64,000 nucleotides of DNA from Euonymus europaeus (Eukaryota > Streptophyta > Magnoliopsida > Celastrales > Celastraceae). The stretch is taken from the NCBI GenBank assembly GCA_963580455.1, contig OY756969.1:22850760-22914759 (forward strand). Direction: 5' to 3'. Positions 1 through 10,137 of the stretch are shown in pieces. Position numbers and translations under genes: made by a program. The notes beneath the pieces were generated by a model. The model was not told the DNA's origin. It ran no database searches and saw only the letters and a list, made by a program, of their open reading frames with translations. Each line of letters starts with the position of its first letter. The first letter of the stretch is position 1.

Positions 1-18
1 GGCGCGAAATGTGGTTTC

Positions 19-28
19 TTTACGTAAA
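19..28. other. 10-bp palindrome TTTACGTAAA in nearly every monomer
   Basis: TTTACGTAAA is its own reverse complement and sits at monomer position 19-28. Its core TTACGTAA matches the known recognition sequence of PAR-type and related bZIP proteins, and ACGT is the core of plant bZIP sites. It is kept in most of the roughly 370 units. Broken forms are visible: ACATAAAC (for example near 7107), ATATAAAC (near 6411 and 8286), ATGTAAAC (near 19493), AGGTAAATT (near 25009 and 28968) and ACGTAACGG (near 1577). Binding by any protein is inference. Confidence 0.85.
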
Positions 29-52
29 CGGTTTTATGAATATCCGTTGACT

Positions 53-69
53 CCGAGTTCTGAATTCGG
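53..69. other. Imperfect hairpin around the EcoRI site
   Basis: CCGAGTTCTGAATTCGG folds back on itself: CCGAGTTC pairs with GAATTCGG at seven of eight positions, the eighth being a G-T mismatch, around a single central T. It contains one EcoRI site (GAATTC, monomer 62-67), so EcoRI would cut most of the array into a 173-bp ladder. It is among the best conserved stretches of the monomer. One subfamily loses CT here (GAGTTGAATTC near 45711, 46917, 47260, 51747, 52090 and 61753) and another loses one T (GAGTCTGAATTC near 37598, 38806 and 41569). Confidence 0.85.
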
Positions 70-144
70 TGATTTTTAGCTTGATTTCACACTAATTTTT
101 GTGCTCCACAATCCTGGCATTTCGGTTTTTGATTTCAGAACTCG
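54..144. other. 11-bp perfect inverted repeat, 69-bp spacer
   Basis: CGAGTTCTGAA at monomer 54-64 is the exact reverse complement of TTCAGAACTCG at 134-144. The pair brackets 69 bases and recurs in most units. Because the left arm also takes part in the 53-69 hairpin, the two foldings compete. Some subfamilies break the right arm (CAAAACTCG or CAGAACTTG), mainly after about 33 kb. A structural role is inference. Confidence 0.85.
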
Positions 145-273
145 TGGCTAGCAGGGCTCGTTTCACCTAGTTAGCCGAGAAATGTGGTTTCTTTACGTAA
201 ACGGTTTTATGAATATCCGTTGACTCCGAGTTCTGAATTCGGTGATTTGTAGCTTGATTTCAAACTACTTTTC

Positions 274-279
274 GAGCTC
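274..279. other. SacI palindrome GAGCTC at monomer 101-106
   Basis: This is the second monomer's copy; the first is altered. Most units read TTCGAGCTCTAC. A linked subfamily reads TTTTAGAGCTCTAGAA, which enlarges the dyad to the 10-bp palindrome TAGAGCTCTA (near 791, 4245 and 6835). Others read TCGATCTCTAC or TTAGGGCTCTAG and lose the dyad. These forms are the most useful markers for sorting subfamilies. Confidence 0.85.
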
Positions 280-1036
280 TAGAATCCTAGCGTTTCGGTT
301 TTTGATTTCAGAACTCGTGGCTAGCAGGTCTCGTTTCACCTAGTTAGCCGAGAAATGTGGTTTCTTTACGTAAACGGTTTTATGAATATCCGTTGACTCC
401 GAGTTCTGAATTCGGTGATTTGTAGGTTGATTTCACACTACTTTTCGAGCTCTACAATCCTGGCGTTTTGGTTTTTGATTTCAGAACTCGTGGCTAGTAG
501 GTCTCGTTTCACTTAGTTAGCCGAGAAATGTGGTTTCTTTACGTAAACGGTTTTATGAATATCCATTGACTCCGAGTTCTGAATTCGGTGATTTTTAGCT
601 TGATTTCACACTACTTTTCGAGCTCTAAAATCCTTGCATTTCGGTTTTTGATTTCAGAACTCGTGGCTAGTAGGTCTCGTTTCACCTAGTTAGGCGCGAA
701 ATGTGGTTTTTTACGTAAACGGTGTTATGAATATCCGTTGACTCCGAGTTCTGAATTCGGTGATTTTTAGCTTGATTGCACACTACTTTTAGAGCTCTAG
801 AATCCTAGCGTTTCGGTTTTTGATTTCAGAACTCGTGGCTAGTAGGTCTCGTTTCACCTAGTTAGCCGCGAATTGTGGTTTTTTACGTAAACGGTTTTAT
901 GAATATCCGTTGACTCCGAGTTCTGAATTCAGTGATTTTTAGCTTGATTTCAAACTACTTTTCGAGCTCTACAATCCTGGCATTTCGGATTTTGATTTCA
1001 GAACTCGTGGCTAGTAGGTCTCGTTTAATCTAGTTA

Positions 1037-2419
1037 TGCGCAAAATGTGGTTTCTTTACGTAAACGGTTTTATGAATATCCGTTGACTCCGAGTTCTGAA
1101 TTCGGTGATTTTTTGCTTGATTTCACTCTACTTTTTGAGCTCTACAATCCTGGCATTTCGGTTTATGATTTCAGAACTCGTGGCATGTAGGTCTCGTTTC
1201 ACCTAGTTAGGCGCGAATTGCGGTTTCTTTACGTAAACGGTTTTATGAATATCCGTTGACTCTGAGTTCTGAATTCGCTGATTTTTAGTTTGATTTCACA
1301 CTGCTTTTCGAGCTCTACAATCCTGGCATTTCGGATTTTGATTTCAGAACTCGTGGCTAGTAGGTCTCGTTTCATCTAGTTAGGCGCAAAATGTGGTTTC
1401 TTTACGTAAACGGTTTTATGAATATCCGTTGACTCCGAGTTCTGAATTCGGTGATTTTTTGCTTGATTTCACTCTACTTTTTGAGCTCTACAATCCTGGC
1501 ATTTCGGTTTATGATTTCAGAACTCGTGGCATGTAGGTCTCGTTTCACCTAGTTAGGCGCGAATTGCGGTTTCTTTACGTAACGGTTTTATGAATATCCG
1601 TTGACTCTGAGTTCTGAATTCGCTGATTTTTAGTTTGATTTCACACTGCTTTTCGAGCTCTACAATCCTGGCATTTCGGATTTTGATTTCAGAACTCGTG
1701 GCTAGTAGGTCTCGTTTAATCTAGTTATGCGCAAAATGTGGTTTCTTTACGTAAACGGTTTTATGAATATCCGTTGACTCCGAGTTCTGAATTCGGTGAT
1801 TTTTTGCTTGATTTCACTCTACTTTTTGAGCTCTACAATCCTGGCATTTCGGTTTATGATTTCAGAACTCGTGGCATGTAGGTCTCGTTTCACCTAGTTA
1901 GGCGCGAATTGCGGTTTCTTTACGTAAACGGTTTTATGAATATCCGTTGACTCTGAGTTCTGAATTCGCTGATTTTTAGTTTGATTTCACACTGCTTTTC
2001 GAGCTCTACAATCCTGGCATTTCGGATTTTGATTTCAGAACTCGTGGCTAGTAGGTCTCGTTTCATCTAGTTAGGCGCAAAATGTGGTTTCTTTACGTAA
2101 ACGGTTTTATGAATATCCGTTGACTCCGAGTTCTGAATTCGGTGATTTTTTGCTTGATTTCACTCTACTTTTTGAGCTCTACAATCCTGGCGTTTCGGTT
2201 TATGATTTCAGAACTCGTGACATGTAGGTCTCGTTTCACCTAGTTAGGCGCGAATTGCGGTTTCTTTACGTAAACGGTTTTATGAATATCCGTTGACTCC
2301 GAGTTCTGAATTCGCTGATTTTTAGTTTGATTTGACACTGCTTTTCGAGCTCTACAATCCTGGCGTTTCGGATTATGATTTCAGAACTCGTGGCTAGTAG
2401 GTCTCGTTTCATCTAGTTA
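1037..2419. repeat. Four tandem dimers (about 346 bp each)
   Basis: Alternating A and B monomers start at 1037, 1210, 1383, 1556, 1728, 1901, 2074 and 2247. A units have GCGCAAAATGTGG, GATTTTTTGC, CACTCTAC and GTGGCATGTAGG (TGACATGTAGG in the 2074 unit). B units have GCGCGAATTGCGG, TTCGCTGATTTTTAG, ACTGCTTTTCG and TCGGATTTTGA. The A units at 1037 and 1728 share TTATGCGC while those at 1383 and 2074 have TTAGGCGC, so the dimers also form two tetramers (1037-1727 and 1728-2419). The B unit at 1556 has lost one A (ACGTAACGG). Confidence 0.85.
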
Positions 2420-2936
2420 GGCGCAAAATGTGGTTTCTTTACGTAAACGGTTTTATGAATATCTGTTGACTCCGAGTTCTGAATTCGGTAATTTTTAGCT
2501 TGATCTCACACTACTTTTCGAGTTCTACAATCCTGGAGTTTCGGTTTTTGATTTCAGAACTCGTGGCTAGTAGGTCTCGTTTCACCTAGTTACCGCGAAT
2601 TGTGGTTTCTTTACGTAAACGGTTTTATGAATATCGGTTGACTCCGAGTTCTGAATTCGGTCATTTTTAGCTTGATTTCACACAACTTTTCGAGCTCTAC
2701 AATCCTGGCGTTTCGGATTTTGATTTCAGAACTCGTGGCTAGTAGGTCTCGTTTCACCTAGTTAGGCGCGAATTGCGGTTTCTTTACGTAAACGGTTTTA
2801 GGAATATCCGTTGACTCCGAGTTCTGAATTCGGTGATTTTAGCTTGATTTCACACTACTTTTCGAGCTCTAAAATCCTTGCATTTCGGTTTTTGATTTCA
2901 GAACTCGTGGCTAGTAGGTCTCGTTTAATCTAGTTA
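1728..2936. repeat. 7-monomer higher-order repeat, copy 1
   Basis: Two A/B dimers are followed by an ATCTGTTGAC monomer (2420), a monomer with ATCGGTTGACT and a lost G at its start (TTACCGCG), and a monomer with CTAAAATCCTTGC. The set recurs 1209 bp later (7 x 173 minus 2). The last monomer of this copy has single-base differences from copy 2: GTTTTAGGAATATCC, and one T lost in GGTGATTTTAGC. Confidence 0.85.
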
Positions 2937-4146
2937 TGCGCAAAATGTGGTTTCTTTACGTAAACGGTTTTATGAATATCCGTTGACTCCGAGTTCTGAA
3001 TTCGGTGATTTTTTGCTTGATTTCACTCTACTTTTTGAGCTCTACAATCCTGGCATTTCGGTTTATGATTTCAGAACTCGTGGCATGTAGGTCTCGTTTC
3101 ACCTAGTTAGGCGCGAATTGCGGTTTCTTTACGTAAACGGTTTTATGAATATCCGTTGACTCTGAGTTCTGAATTCGCTGATTTTTAGTTTGATTTCACA
3201 CTGCTTTTCGAGCTCTACAATCCTGGCATTTCGGATTTTGATTTCAGAACTCGTGGCTAGTAGGTCTCGTTTCATCTAGTTAGGCGCAAAATGTGGTTTC
3301 TTTACCTAAACGGTTTTATGAATATCCGTTGACTCCGAGTTCTGAATTCGGTGATTTTTTGCTTGATTTCACTCTACTTTTTGAGCTCTACAATCCTGGC
3401 GTTTCGGTTTATGATTTCAGAACTCGTGACATGTAGGTCTCGTTTCACCTAGTTAGGCGCGAATTGCGGTTTCTTTACGTAAACGGTTTTATGAATATCC
3501 GTTGACTCCGAGTTCTGAATTCGCTGATTTTTAGTTTGATTTGACACTGCTTTTCGAGCTCTACAATCCTGGCGTTTCGGATTATGATTTCAGAACTCGT
3601 GGCTAGTAGGTCTCGTTTCATCTAGTTAGGCGCAAAATGTGGTTTCTTTACGTAAACGGTTTTATGAATATCTGTTGACTCCGAGTTCTGAATTCGGTAA
3701 TTTTTAGCTTGATCTCACACTACTTTTCGAGCTCTACAATCCTGGAGTTTCGGTTTTTGATTTCAGAACTCGTGGCTAGTAGGTCTCGTTTCACCTAGTT
3801 ACCGCGAATTGTGGTTTCTTTACGTAAACGGTTTTATGAATATCGGTTGACTCCGAGTTCTGAATTCGGTCATTTTTAGCTTGATTTCACACAACTTTTC
3901 GAGCTCTACAATCCTGGCTTTTCGGATTTTGATTTCAGAACTCGTGGCTAGTAGGTCTCGTTTCACCTAGTTAGGCGCGAATTGCGGTTTCTTTACGTAA
4001 ACGGTTTTATGAATATCCGTTGACTCCGAGTTCTGAATTCGGTGATTTTTAGCTTGATTTCACACTACTTTTCGAGCTCTAAAATCTTTGCATTTCGGTT
4101 TTTGATTTCAGAACTCGTGGCTAGTAGGTCTCGTTTCACCTAGTTA
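2937..4146. repeat. 7-monomer higher-order repeat, copy 2
   Basis: This repeats the order of 1728-2936 at a spacing of 1209 bp, with ATCTGTTGAC at 3670 against 2461. The final monomer (3974) ends with a normal TTTCACCTAGTTAGG junction instead of the TTTAATCTAGTTATG junction of copy 1, so the copies join different neighbours: copy 1 leads into a dimer, this one into two short 172-bp monomers. Confidence 0.85.
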
Positions 4147-5700
4147 GGCGCGAAATGTGGTTTTTTACGTAAACGGTGTTATGAATATCCGTTGACTCCG
4201 AGTTCTGAATTCGGTGATTTTTAGCTTGATTGCACACTACTTTTAGAGCTCTAGAATCCTAGCGTTTCGGTTTTTGATTTCAGAACTCGTGGCTAGTAGG
4301 TCTCGTTTCACCTAGTTAGCCGCGAATTGTGGTTTTTTACGTAAACGGTTTTATGAATATCCGTTGACTCCGAGTTCTGAATTCGGTGATTTTTAGCTTG
4401 ATTTCAAACTACTTTTCGAGCTCTACAATCCTGGCATTTCGGATTTTGATTTCAGAACTCGTGGCTAGTAGGTCTCGTTTAATCTAGTTATGCGCGAAAT
4501 GTGGTTTCTTTACGTAAACGATTTTATGAATATCCGTTGACTCCGAGTTCTGAATTCGGTGATTTTTTGCTTGATTTCACTCTACTTTTTGAGCTCTACA
4601 ATCCTGGCATTTCGGTTTATGATTTCAGAACTCGTGGCATGTAGGTCTCGTTTCACCTAGTTAGGCGCGAATTGCGGTTTCTTTACGTAAACGGTTTTAT
4701 GAATATCCGTTGACTCTGAGTTCTGAATTCGCTGATTTTTAGTTTGATTTCACACTGCTTTTCGAGCTCTACAATCCTGGCATTTCGGATTTTGATTTCA
4801 GAACTCGTGGCTAGTAGGTATCGTTTCATCTAGTTAGGCGCAAAATGTGGTTTCTTTACGTAAACGGTTTTATGAATATCCGTTGACTCCGAGTTCTGAA
4901 TTCGGTGATTTTTTGCTTGATTTCACTCTACTTTTTGAGCTCTACAATCCTGGCATTTCGGTTTATGATTTCAGAACTCGTGACATGTAGGTCTCGTTTC
5001 ACCTAGTTAGGCGCGAATTGCGGTTTCTTTACGTAAACGGTTTTATGAATATCCATTGACTCCGAGTTCTGAATTCGCTGATTTTTAGTTTGATTTGACA
5101 CTGCTTTTCGAGCTCTACAATCCTGGCGTTTCGGATTATGATTTCAGAACTCGTGGCTAGTAGGTCTCGTTTCATCTAGTTAGGCGCAAAATGTGGTTTC
5201 TTTACGTAAACGGTTTTATGAATATCTGTTGACTCCGAGTTCTGAATTCGGTAATTTTTAGCTTGATCTCACACTACTTTTCGAGCTCTACAATCCTGGA
5301 GTTTCGGTTTTTGATTTCAGAACTCGTGGCTAGTAGGTCTCGTTTCACCTAGTTACCGCGAATTGTGGTTTCTTTACGTAAACGGTTTTATGAATATCGG
5401 TTGACTCCGAGTTCTGAATTCGGTCATTTTTAGCTTGATTACACACAACTTTTCGAGCTCTACAATCCTGGCGTTTCGGATTTTGATTTCAGAACTCGTG
5501 GCTAGTAGGTCTCGTTTCACCTAGTTAGGCGCGAATTGCGGTTTCTTTACGTAAACGGTTTTATGAATATCCGTTGACTCCGAGTTCTGAATTCGGTGAT
5601 TTTTAGCTTGATTTCACACTACTTTTCGAGCTCTAAAATCCTTGCATTTCGGTTTTTGATTTCAGAACTCGTGGCTAGTAGGTATCGTTTCACCTAGTTA
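4147..5700. repeat. 9-monomer relative of the 7-mer, with two short units in front
   Basis: Two 172-bp monomers (4147 and 4319, with GTGGTTTTTTACG and, in the first, ACGGTGTTATG) precede one A/B tetramer (4491-5182) and then the same three closing monomers as the 7-mer (ATCTGTTGAC at 5224). The spacing from the previous ATCTGTTGAC is 1554 bp, nine units minus 3. The two short units match those at 693 and 865. This longer form, with a single tetramer, may be closer to the ancestral order. Confidence 0.8.
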
Positions 5701-5872
5701 GGCGCGAAATGTAGTTTTTTACGTAAACGGTGTTATGAATATCTGTTGACTCCGAGTTCTGAATTCGGTAATTTTTAGCTTGATCTCACACTACTTTTTG
5801 AGCTCTACAATCCTGGCATTTCGGTTTTTGATTTCAGAACTCGTGGCTAGTAGGTCTCGTTTCACCTAGTTA
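5701..5872. repeat. Chimeric monomer (short-type start, ATCTGTTG-type end)
   Basis: The first part (GTAGTTTTTTACG, ACGGTGTTATG) matches the short monomer at 4147. From ATCTGTTGAC onward (GGTAATTTTTAGCTTGATCTC) it matches the monomer at 5183. The switch lies between monomer positions of about 35 and 45. The simplest reading is a crossover or conversion tract inside one unit. Confidence 0.75.
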
Positions 5873-6391
5873 GCCGCGAATTGTGGTTTCTTTACGTAAA
5901 CGGTTTTATGAATATCTGTTGACTCCGAGTTCTGAATTCGGTGATTTTTAGCTTGATTTCACACTAATTTTCGAACTCAACAATCCTGGAGTTTCGGTTT
6001 TTTATTTCAGAACTCGTGGCTAGTAGGTCTCGTTTCACCTAGTTAGCCGCGAATTGTGGTTTCTTTACGTAAACGGTTTTATGAATATCCGTTGACTCCG
6101 AGTTCTGAATTCGGTGATTTTTAGCTTGATTTCACACTACTTTTCGAGCTCTACAATCCTGGCATTTTGGTTTTCGATTTCAGAAATCGTGGCTTGTAGG
6201 TCTCGTTTCACCTAGTTAGGCGCGAATTGCGGTTTCTTTACGTAAACGGTTTTATGAATATCCGTTGACTCCGAGTTCTGAATTCGGTGATTTTTTGCTT
6301 GATTTCACACTACTTTTCGAGCTCTACAATCCTGTCATTTCGGTTTTTGATTTAAGAACTCGTGGCTAGTAGGTCTCGTTTCACCTAGTAA
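5873..6391. repeat. Three unstructured monomers before the 11-mer pair
   Basis: Three ordinary units (CCGCGAATTG, CCGCGAATTG and GGCGCGAATTGCGG) sit between the 9-mer series and the 11-mer pair. The first has TTTTTTATTTCAG in place of TTTTTGATTTCAG and CGAACTCAAC in place of the SacI region. I found no higher-order copy of this trio close by. Confidence 0.6.
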
Positions 6392-8264
6392 GCCGAGAAA
6401 TGTAGTTTCTTTATATAAACGGTTTTATGAATATCCGTTGACTCCGAGTTCTGAATTCGGTGATTTTTAGCTTGATTTCACACTAGTTTTCGAGCTCTAC
6501 AATCCTGGCGTTTTGGTTTTTGATTTCAGAACTCGTGGCTAGTAGGTCTCGTTTCACCTAGTTAGGCGCGAAATGTGGTTTCTTTACGTAAACGGTTTTA
6601 TGAATATCCGTTGACTCTGAGTTCTGAATTCGGTGATTTTTGGCTTGATTTCACAATAATTTTCGAGCTCTAAAATCCTTGCATTTTGGTTTTTGATTTC
6701 AGAACTCGTGGCTAGTAGGTCTCGTTTCACCTAGTTTGGCGCGAAATGTGGTTTTTTACGTAAACGGTGTTATGAATATCCGTTGACTCCGAGTTCTGAA
6801 TTCGGTGATTTTTAGCTTGATTGCACACTACTTTTAGAGCTCTAGAATCCTGGCGTTTCGGTTTTTGATTTCAGAACTCGTGGCTAGCAGGTCTCGTTTC
6901 ACCTAGTTAGCCGAGAAATGTGGTTTCTTTACGTAAACGGTTTTATGAATATCCGTTGACTCCGAGTTCTGAATTCGGTGATTTTTAGTTTGATTTCACA
7001 CTACTTTTCGAGCTCTACAATCCTGGCTTTTCGGTTTTTGATTTCAGAACTCGTGGCTAGTAGGTCTCGTTTCACCAAGTTAGCCGCGAAATGTGGTTTC
7101 TTTACATAAACGATTTTACGAATATCCGTTGACTTTGAGTTCTGAATTCGGTGATTTTTAGCTTGATTTCACACTACTTTTAGAGCTCTAGAATCCTAGC
7201 ATTTCGGTTTTTGATTTCAGAACTCGTGGCTAGTAGGTCTCGTTTCACCTAGTTAGCCGCGAATTGTGGTTTTTTACGTAAACGGTTTTATGAATATCCG
7301 TTGACTCTGAGTTCTGAATTCGGTGATTTTTAGTTTGATTTCAAACTACTTTTCGAGCTCTACAATCCTGGCGTTTCGGATTTTGATTTCAGAACTCGTG
7401 GCTAGGAGGTCTCGTTTAATCTAGTTAGGCGCGAAATGTGGTTTCTTTACGTAAACGGTTTTATGAATATCCGTTGACTCCGAGTTCTGAATTCGGTGAT
7501 TTTTTGCTTGATTTCACTCTACTTTTTGAGCTCTACAATCCTGGCATTTCGGTTTATGATTTCACCTAGTTAGGCGCGAATTGCGGTTTCTTTACGTAAA
7601 CAGTTTTATGAATATCCGTTGACTCCGAGTTCTGAATTCGCTGATTTTTAGTTTGATTTCACACTACTTTTCGAGCTCTACAATCCTGGCGTTTTGGATT
7701 ATGATTTCAGAACACGTGGCTAGTCGGTCTCGTTTCATCTAGTTAGGCGCAAAATGTGGTTTCTTTACGTAAACGGTTTTATGAATATCTGTTGACTCCG
7801 AGTTCTGAATTCGGTAATTGTTAGCTTGATCTCACACTACTTTTCTAGCTCTACAATCCTGGCATTTCGGTTTTTGATTTCAGAACTCGTGGCTAGTAGG
7901 TCTCGTTTCACCTAGTTAGCCGCGAATTGTGGTTTCTTTACGTAAACGGTTTTATGAATATCCGTTGACTCCGAGTTCTGAATTCGGTGATTTTTAGCTT
8001 GATTTCACACTAATTTTTGAGCTCTACAATCCTGGAGTTTCGGTTTTTGATTTCAGAACTCGTGGCTAGTAGGTCTCGTTTCACCTAGTTAGCCGCGAAT
8101 TGTGGTTTCTTTACGTAAACGATTTTATGAATATCGGTTGACTCCGAGTTCTGAATTCGGTGATTTTTAGCTTGATTTCACACTACTTTTCGAGTTCTAC
8201 AATCCTGGCATTTCGGTTTTTGATTTCAGAACTCGTGGCTAGTAGGTCTCGTTTCACCTAGTAA
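6392..8264. repeat. 11-monomer higher-order repeat, copy 1
   Basis: Eleven monomers span 1873 bp. That equals 11 x 173 minus 30, fully explained by one 28-bp deletion (junction near 7559) and two 172-bp short units. It opens with the unusual TAAGCCGAGAAATGTAG / TTATATAAACGG monomer and includes an ACATAAACGATTTTACG monomer. Only scattered substitutions separate it from copy 2 (for example TTAGCTTG against TTAGCGTG, ATTCGG against ATTAGG), so the duplication is recent. Confidence 0.92.
7428..7572. repeat. 145-bp monomer with a 28-bp deletion (copy 1)
   Basis: GATTTCA runs straight into CCTAGTTAGG. Monomer positions 133 and 161 both read TTTCA in the consensus, and exactly the 28 bases from one to the other are missing, leaving a single TTTCA. 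This is the expected product of slippage or crossover at short direct repeats. The lost part includes GAACTCGTGG, so the right arm of the 11-bp inverted repeat is gone. Confidence 0.92.
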
Positions 8265-10137
8265 GCCGAGAAATGTAGTTTCTTTATATAAACGGTTTTA
8301 TGAATATCCGTTGACTCCGAGTTCTGAATTCGGTGATTTTTAGCTTGATTTCACACTAGTTTTCGAGCTCTACAATCCTGGCGTTTTGGTTTTTGATTTC
8401 AGAACTCGTGGCTAGTAGGTCTCGTTTCACCTAGTTAGGCGCGAAATGTGGTTTCTTTACGTAAACGGTTTTATGAATATCCGTTGACTCTGAGTTCTGA
8501 ATTAGGTGATTTTTGGCTTGATTTCACAATAATTTTCGAGCTCTAAAATCCTTGCATTTTGGTTTTTGATTTCAGAACTCGTGGCTAGTAGGTCTCGTTT
8601 CACCTAGTTTGGCGCGAAATGTGGTTTTTTACGTAAACGGTGTTATGAATATCCGTTGACTCCGAGTTCTGAATTCGGTGATTTTTAGCTTGATTGCACA
8701 CTACTTTTAGAGCTCTAGAATCCTGGCGTTTCGGTTTTTGATTTCAGAACTCGTGGCTAGCAGGTCTCGTTTCACCTAGTTAGCCGAGAAATGTGGTTTC
8801 TTTACGTAAACGGTTTTATGAATATCCGTTGACTCCGAGTTCTGAATTCGGTGATTTTTAGTTTGATTTAACACTACTTTTCGAGCTCTACAATCCTGGC
8901 TTTTCGGTTTTTGATTTCAGAACTCGTGGCTAGTAGGTCTCGTTTCACCAAGTTAGCCGCGAAATGTGGTTTCTTTACATAAACGATTTTACGAATATCC
9001 GTTGACTTTGAGTTCTGAATTCGGTGATTTTTAGCGTGATTTCACACTACTTTTAGAGCTCTAGAATCCTAGCATTTCGGTTTTTGATTTCAGAACTCGT
9101 GGCTAGTAGGTCTCGTTTCACCTAGTTAGCCGCGAATTGTGGTTTTTTACGTAAACGGTTTTATGAATATCCGTTGACTCTGAGTTCTGAATTCGGTGAT
9201 TTTTAGTTTGATTTCAAACTACTTTTCGAGCTCTACAATCCTGGCATTTCGGATTTTGATTTCAGAACTCGTGGCTAGGAGGTCTCGTTTAATCTAGTTA
9301 GGCGCGAAATGTGGTTTCTTTACGTAAACGGTTTTATGAATATCCGTTGACTCCGAGTTCTGAATTCAGTGATTTTTTGCTTGATTTCACTCTACTTTTT
9401 CAGCTCTACAATCCTGGCGTTTCGGTTTATGATTTCACCTAGTTAGGCGCGAATTGCGGTTTCTTTACGTAAACGGTTTTATGAATATCCGTTGACTCCG
9501 AGTTCTGAATTCGCTGATTTTTAGTTTGATTTCACACTACTTTTCGAGCTCTACAATCCTGGCGTTTTGGATTATGATTTCAGAACACGTGGCTAGTCGG
9601 TCTCGTTTCATCTAGTTAGGCGCAAAATGTGGTTTCTTTACGTAAACGGTTTTATGAATATCTGTTGACTCCGAGTTCTGAATTCGGTAATTGTTAGCTT
9701 GATCTCACACTACTTTTCGAGCTCTACAATCCTGGCATTTCGGTTTTTGATTTCAGAACTCGTGGCTAGTAGGTCTCGTTTCACCTAGTTAGCCGCGAAT
9801 TGTGGTTTCTTTACGTAAACGGTTTTATGAATATCCGTTGACTCCGAGTTCTGAATTCGGTGATTTTTAGCTTGATTTCACACTAATTTTCGAGCTCTAC
9901 AATCCTGGAGTTTCGGTTTTTGATTTCAGAACTCGTGGCTAGTAGGTCTCGTTTCACCTAGTTAGCCGCGAATTGTGGTTTCTTTACGTAAACGATTTTA
10001 TGAATATCGGTTGACTCCGAGTTCTGAATTCGGTGATTTTTAGCTTGATTTCACACTACTTTTCGAGTTCTACAATCCTGGCATTTCGGTTTTTGATTTC
10101 AGAACTCGTGGCTAGTAGGTCTCGTTTCACCTAGTTA
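8265..10137. repeat. 11-monomer higher-order repeat, copy 2
   Basis: This is the exact-length tandem partner of 6392-8264 (1873 bp each). The TATATAAACGG monomer, the 28-bp deletion, the ACATAAACGATTTTACG monomer and the ATCTGTTGAC monomer all recur in order at that spacing. After 10137 the order changes, so there are two copies here, not a longer series. Confidence 0.92.
9301..9445. repeat. 145-bp monomer with the same 28-bp deletion (copy 2)
   Basis: The junction is identical to that at 7428-7572 and lies exactly 1873 bp downstream. The deletion therefore came before the 11-mer duplication and dates it relative to the array. Confidence 0.92.

Larger units (their letters stand above)
1..173. 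repeat. Reference satellite monomer, used for numbering
   Basis: The first complete unit sets the phase. In order it holds a CpG-rich start (GGCGCGAA), the TTTACGTAAA palindrome (19-28), GGTTTTATGAATATCC (30-45), the EcoRI hairpin (53-69), GATTTTTAGCTTGATTTCAC (71-90), a T-rich stretch, the SacI region (101-106, altered here to GTGCTC), a variable window (113-121), TTCGGTTTTTGATTTCAGAA (121-140), CTCGTGGCTAG (141-151) and GTCTCGTTTCACCTAGTTA (155-173). Counting the consensus gives 34 C and 37 G, about 41% GC, with 11 CpG. The length of 173 is not a multiple of three, so each frame rotates from unit to unit and meets stops. This copy differs from consensus at several bases around 95-105 and at GCAGGGCTC. 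Confidence 0.95.

Noticed and set aside
19..28. Functional promoter or regulatory element
   Set aside because: TTACGTAA is a plausible binding word, but there is no gene near it; it is reported only as a sequence motif.
1..173. CENP-B box
   Set aside because: I looked on both strands of the consensus for the NTTCGNNNNANNCGGGN pattern. TTCG words occur, but none has the required downstream A and CGGG.
1..173. Alpha satellite or Arabidopsis-type centromere repeat
   Set aside because: Only the unit length is similar. The sequence does not resemble either repeat as I know them.
7428..7572. Assembly error as the cause of the 28-bp deletion
   Set aside because: The same junction occurs in two copies 1873 bp apart that also differ by point substitutions, and it lies between direct repeats. 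A real deletion is more likely, though raw reads would settle it.
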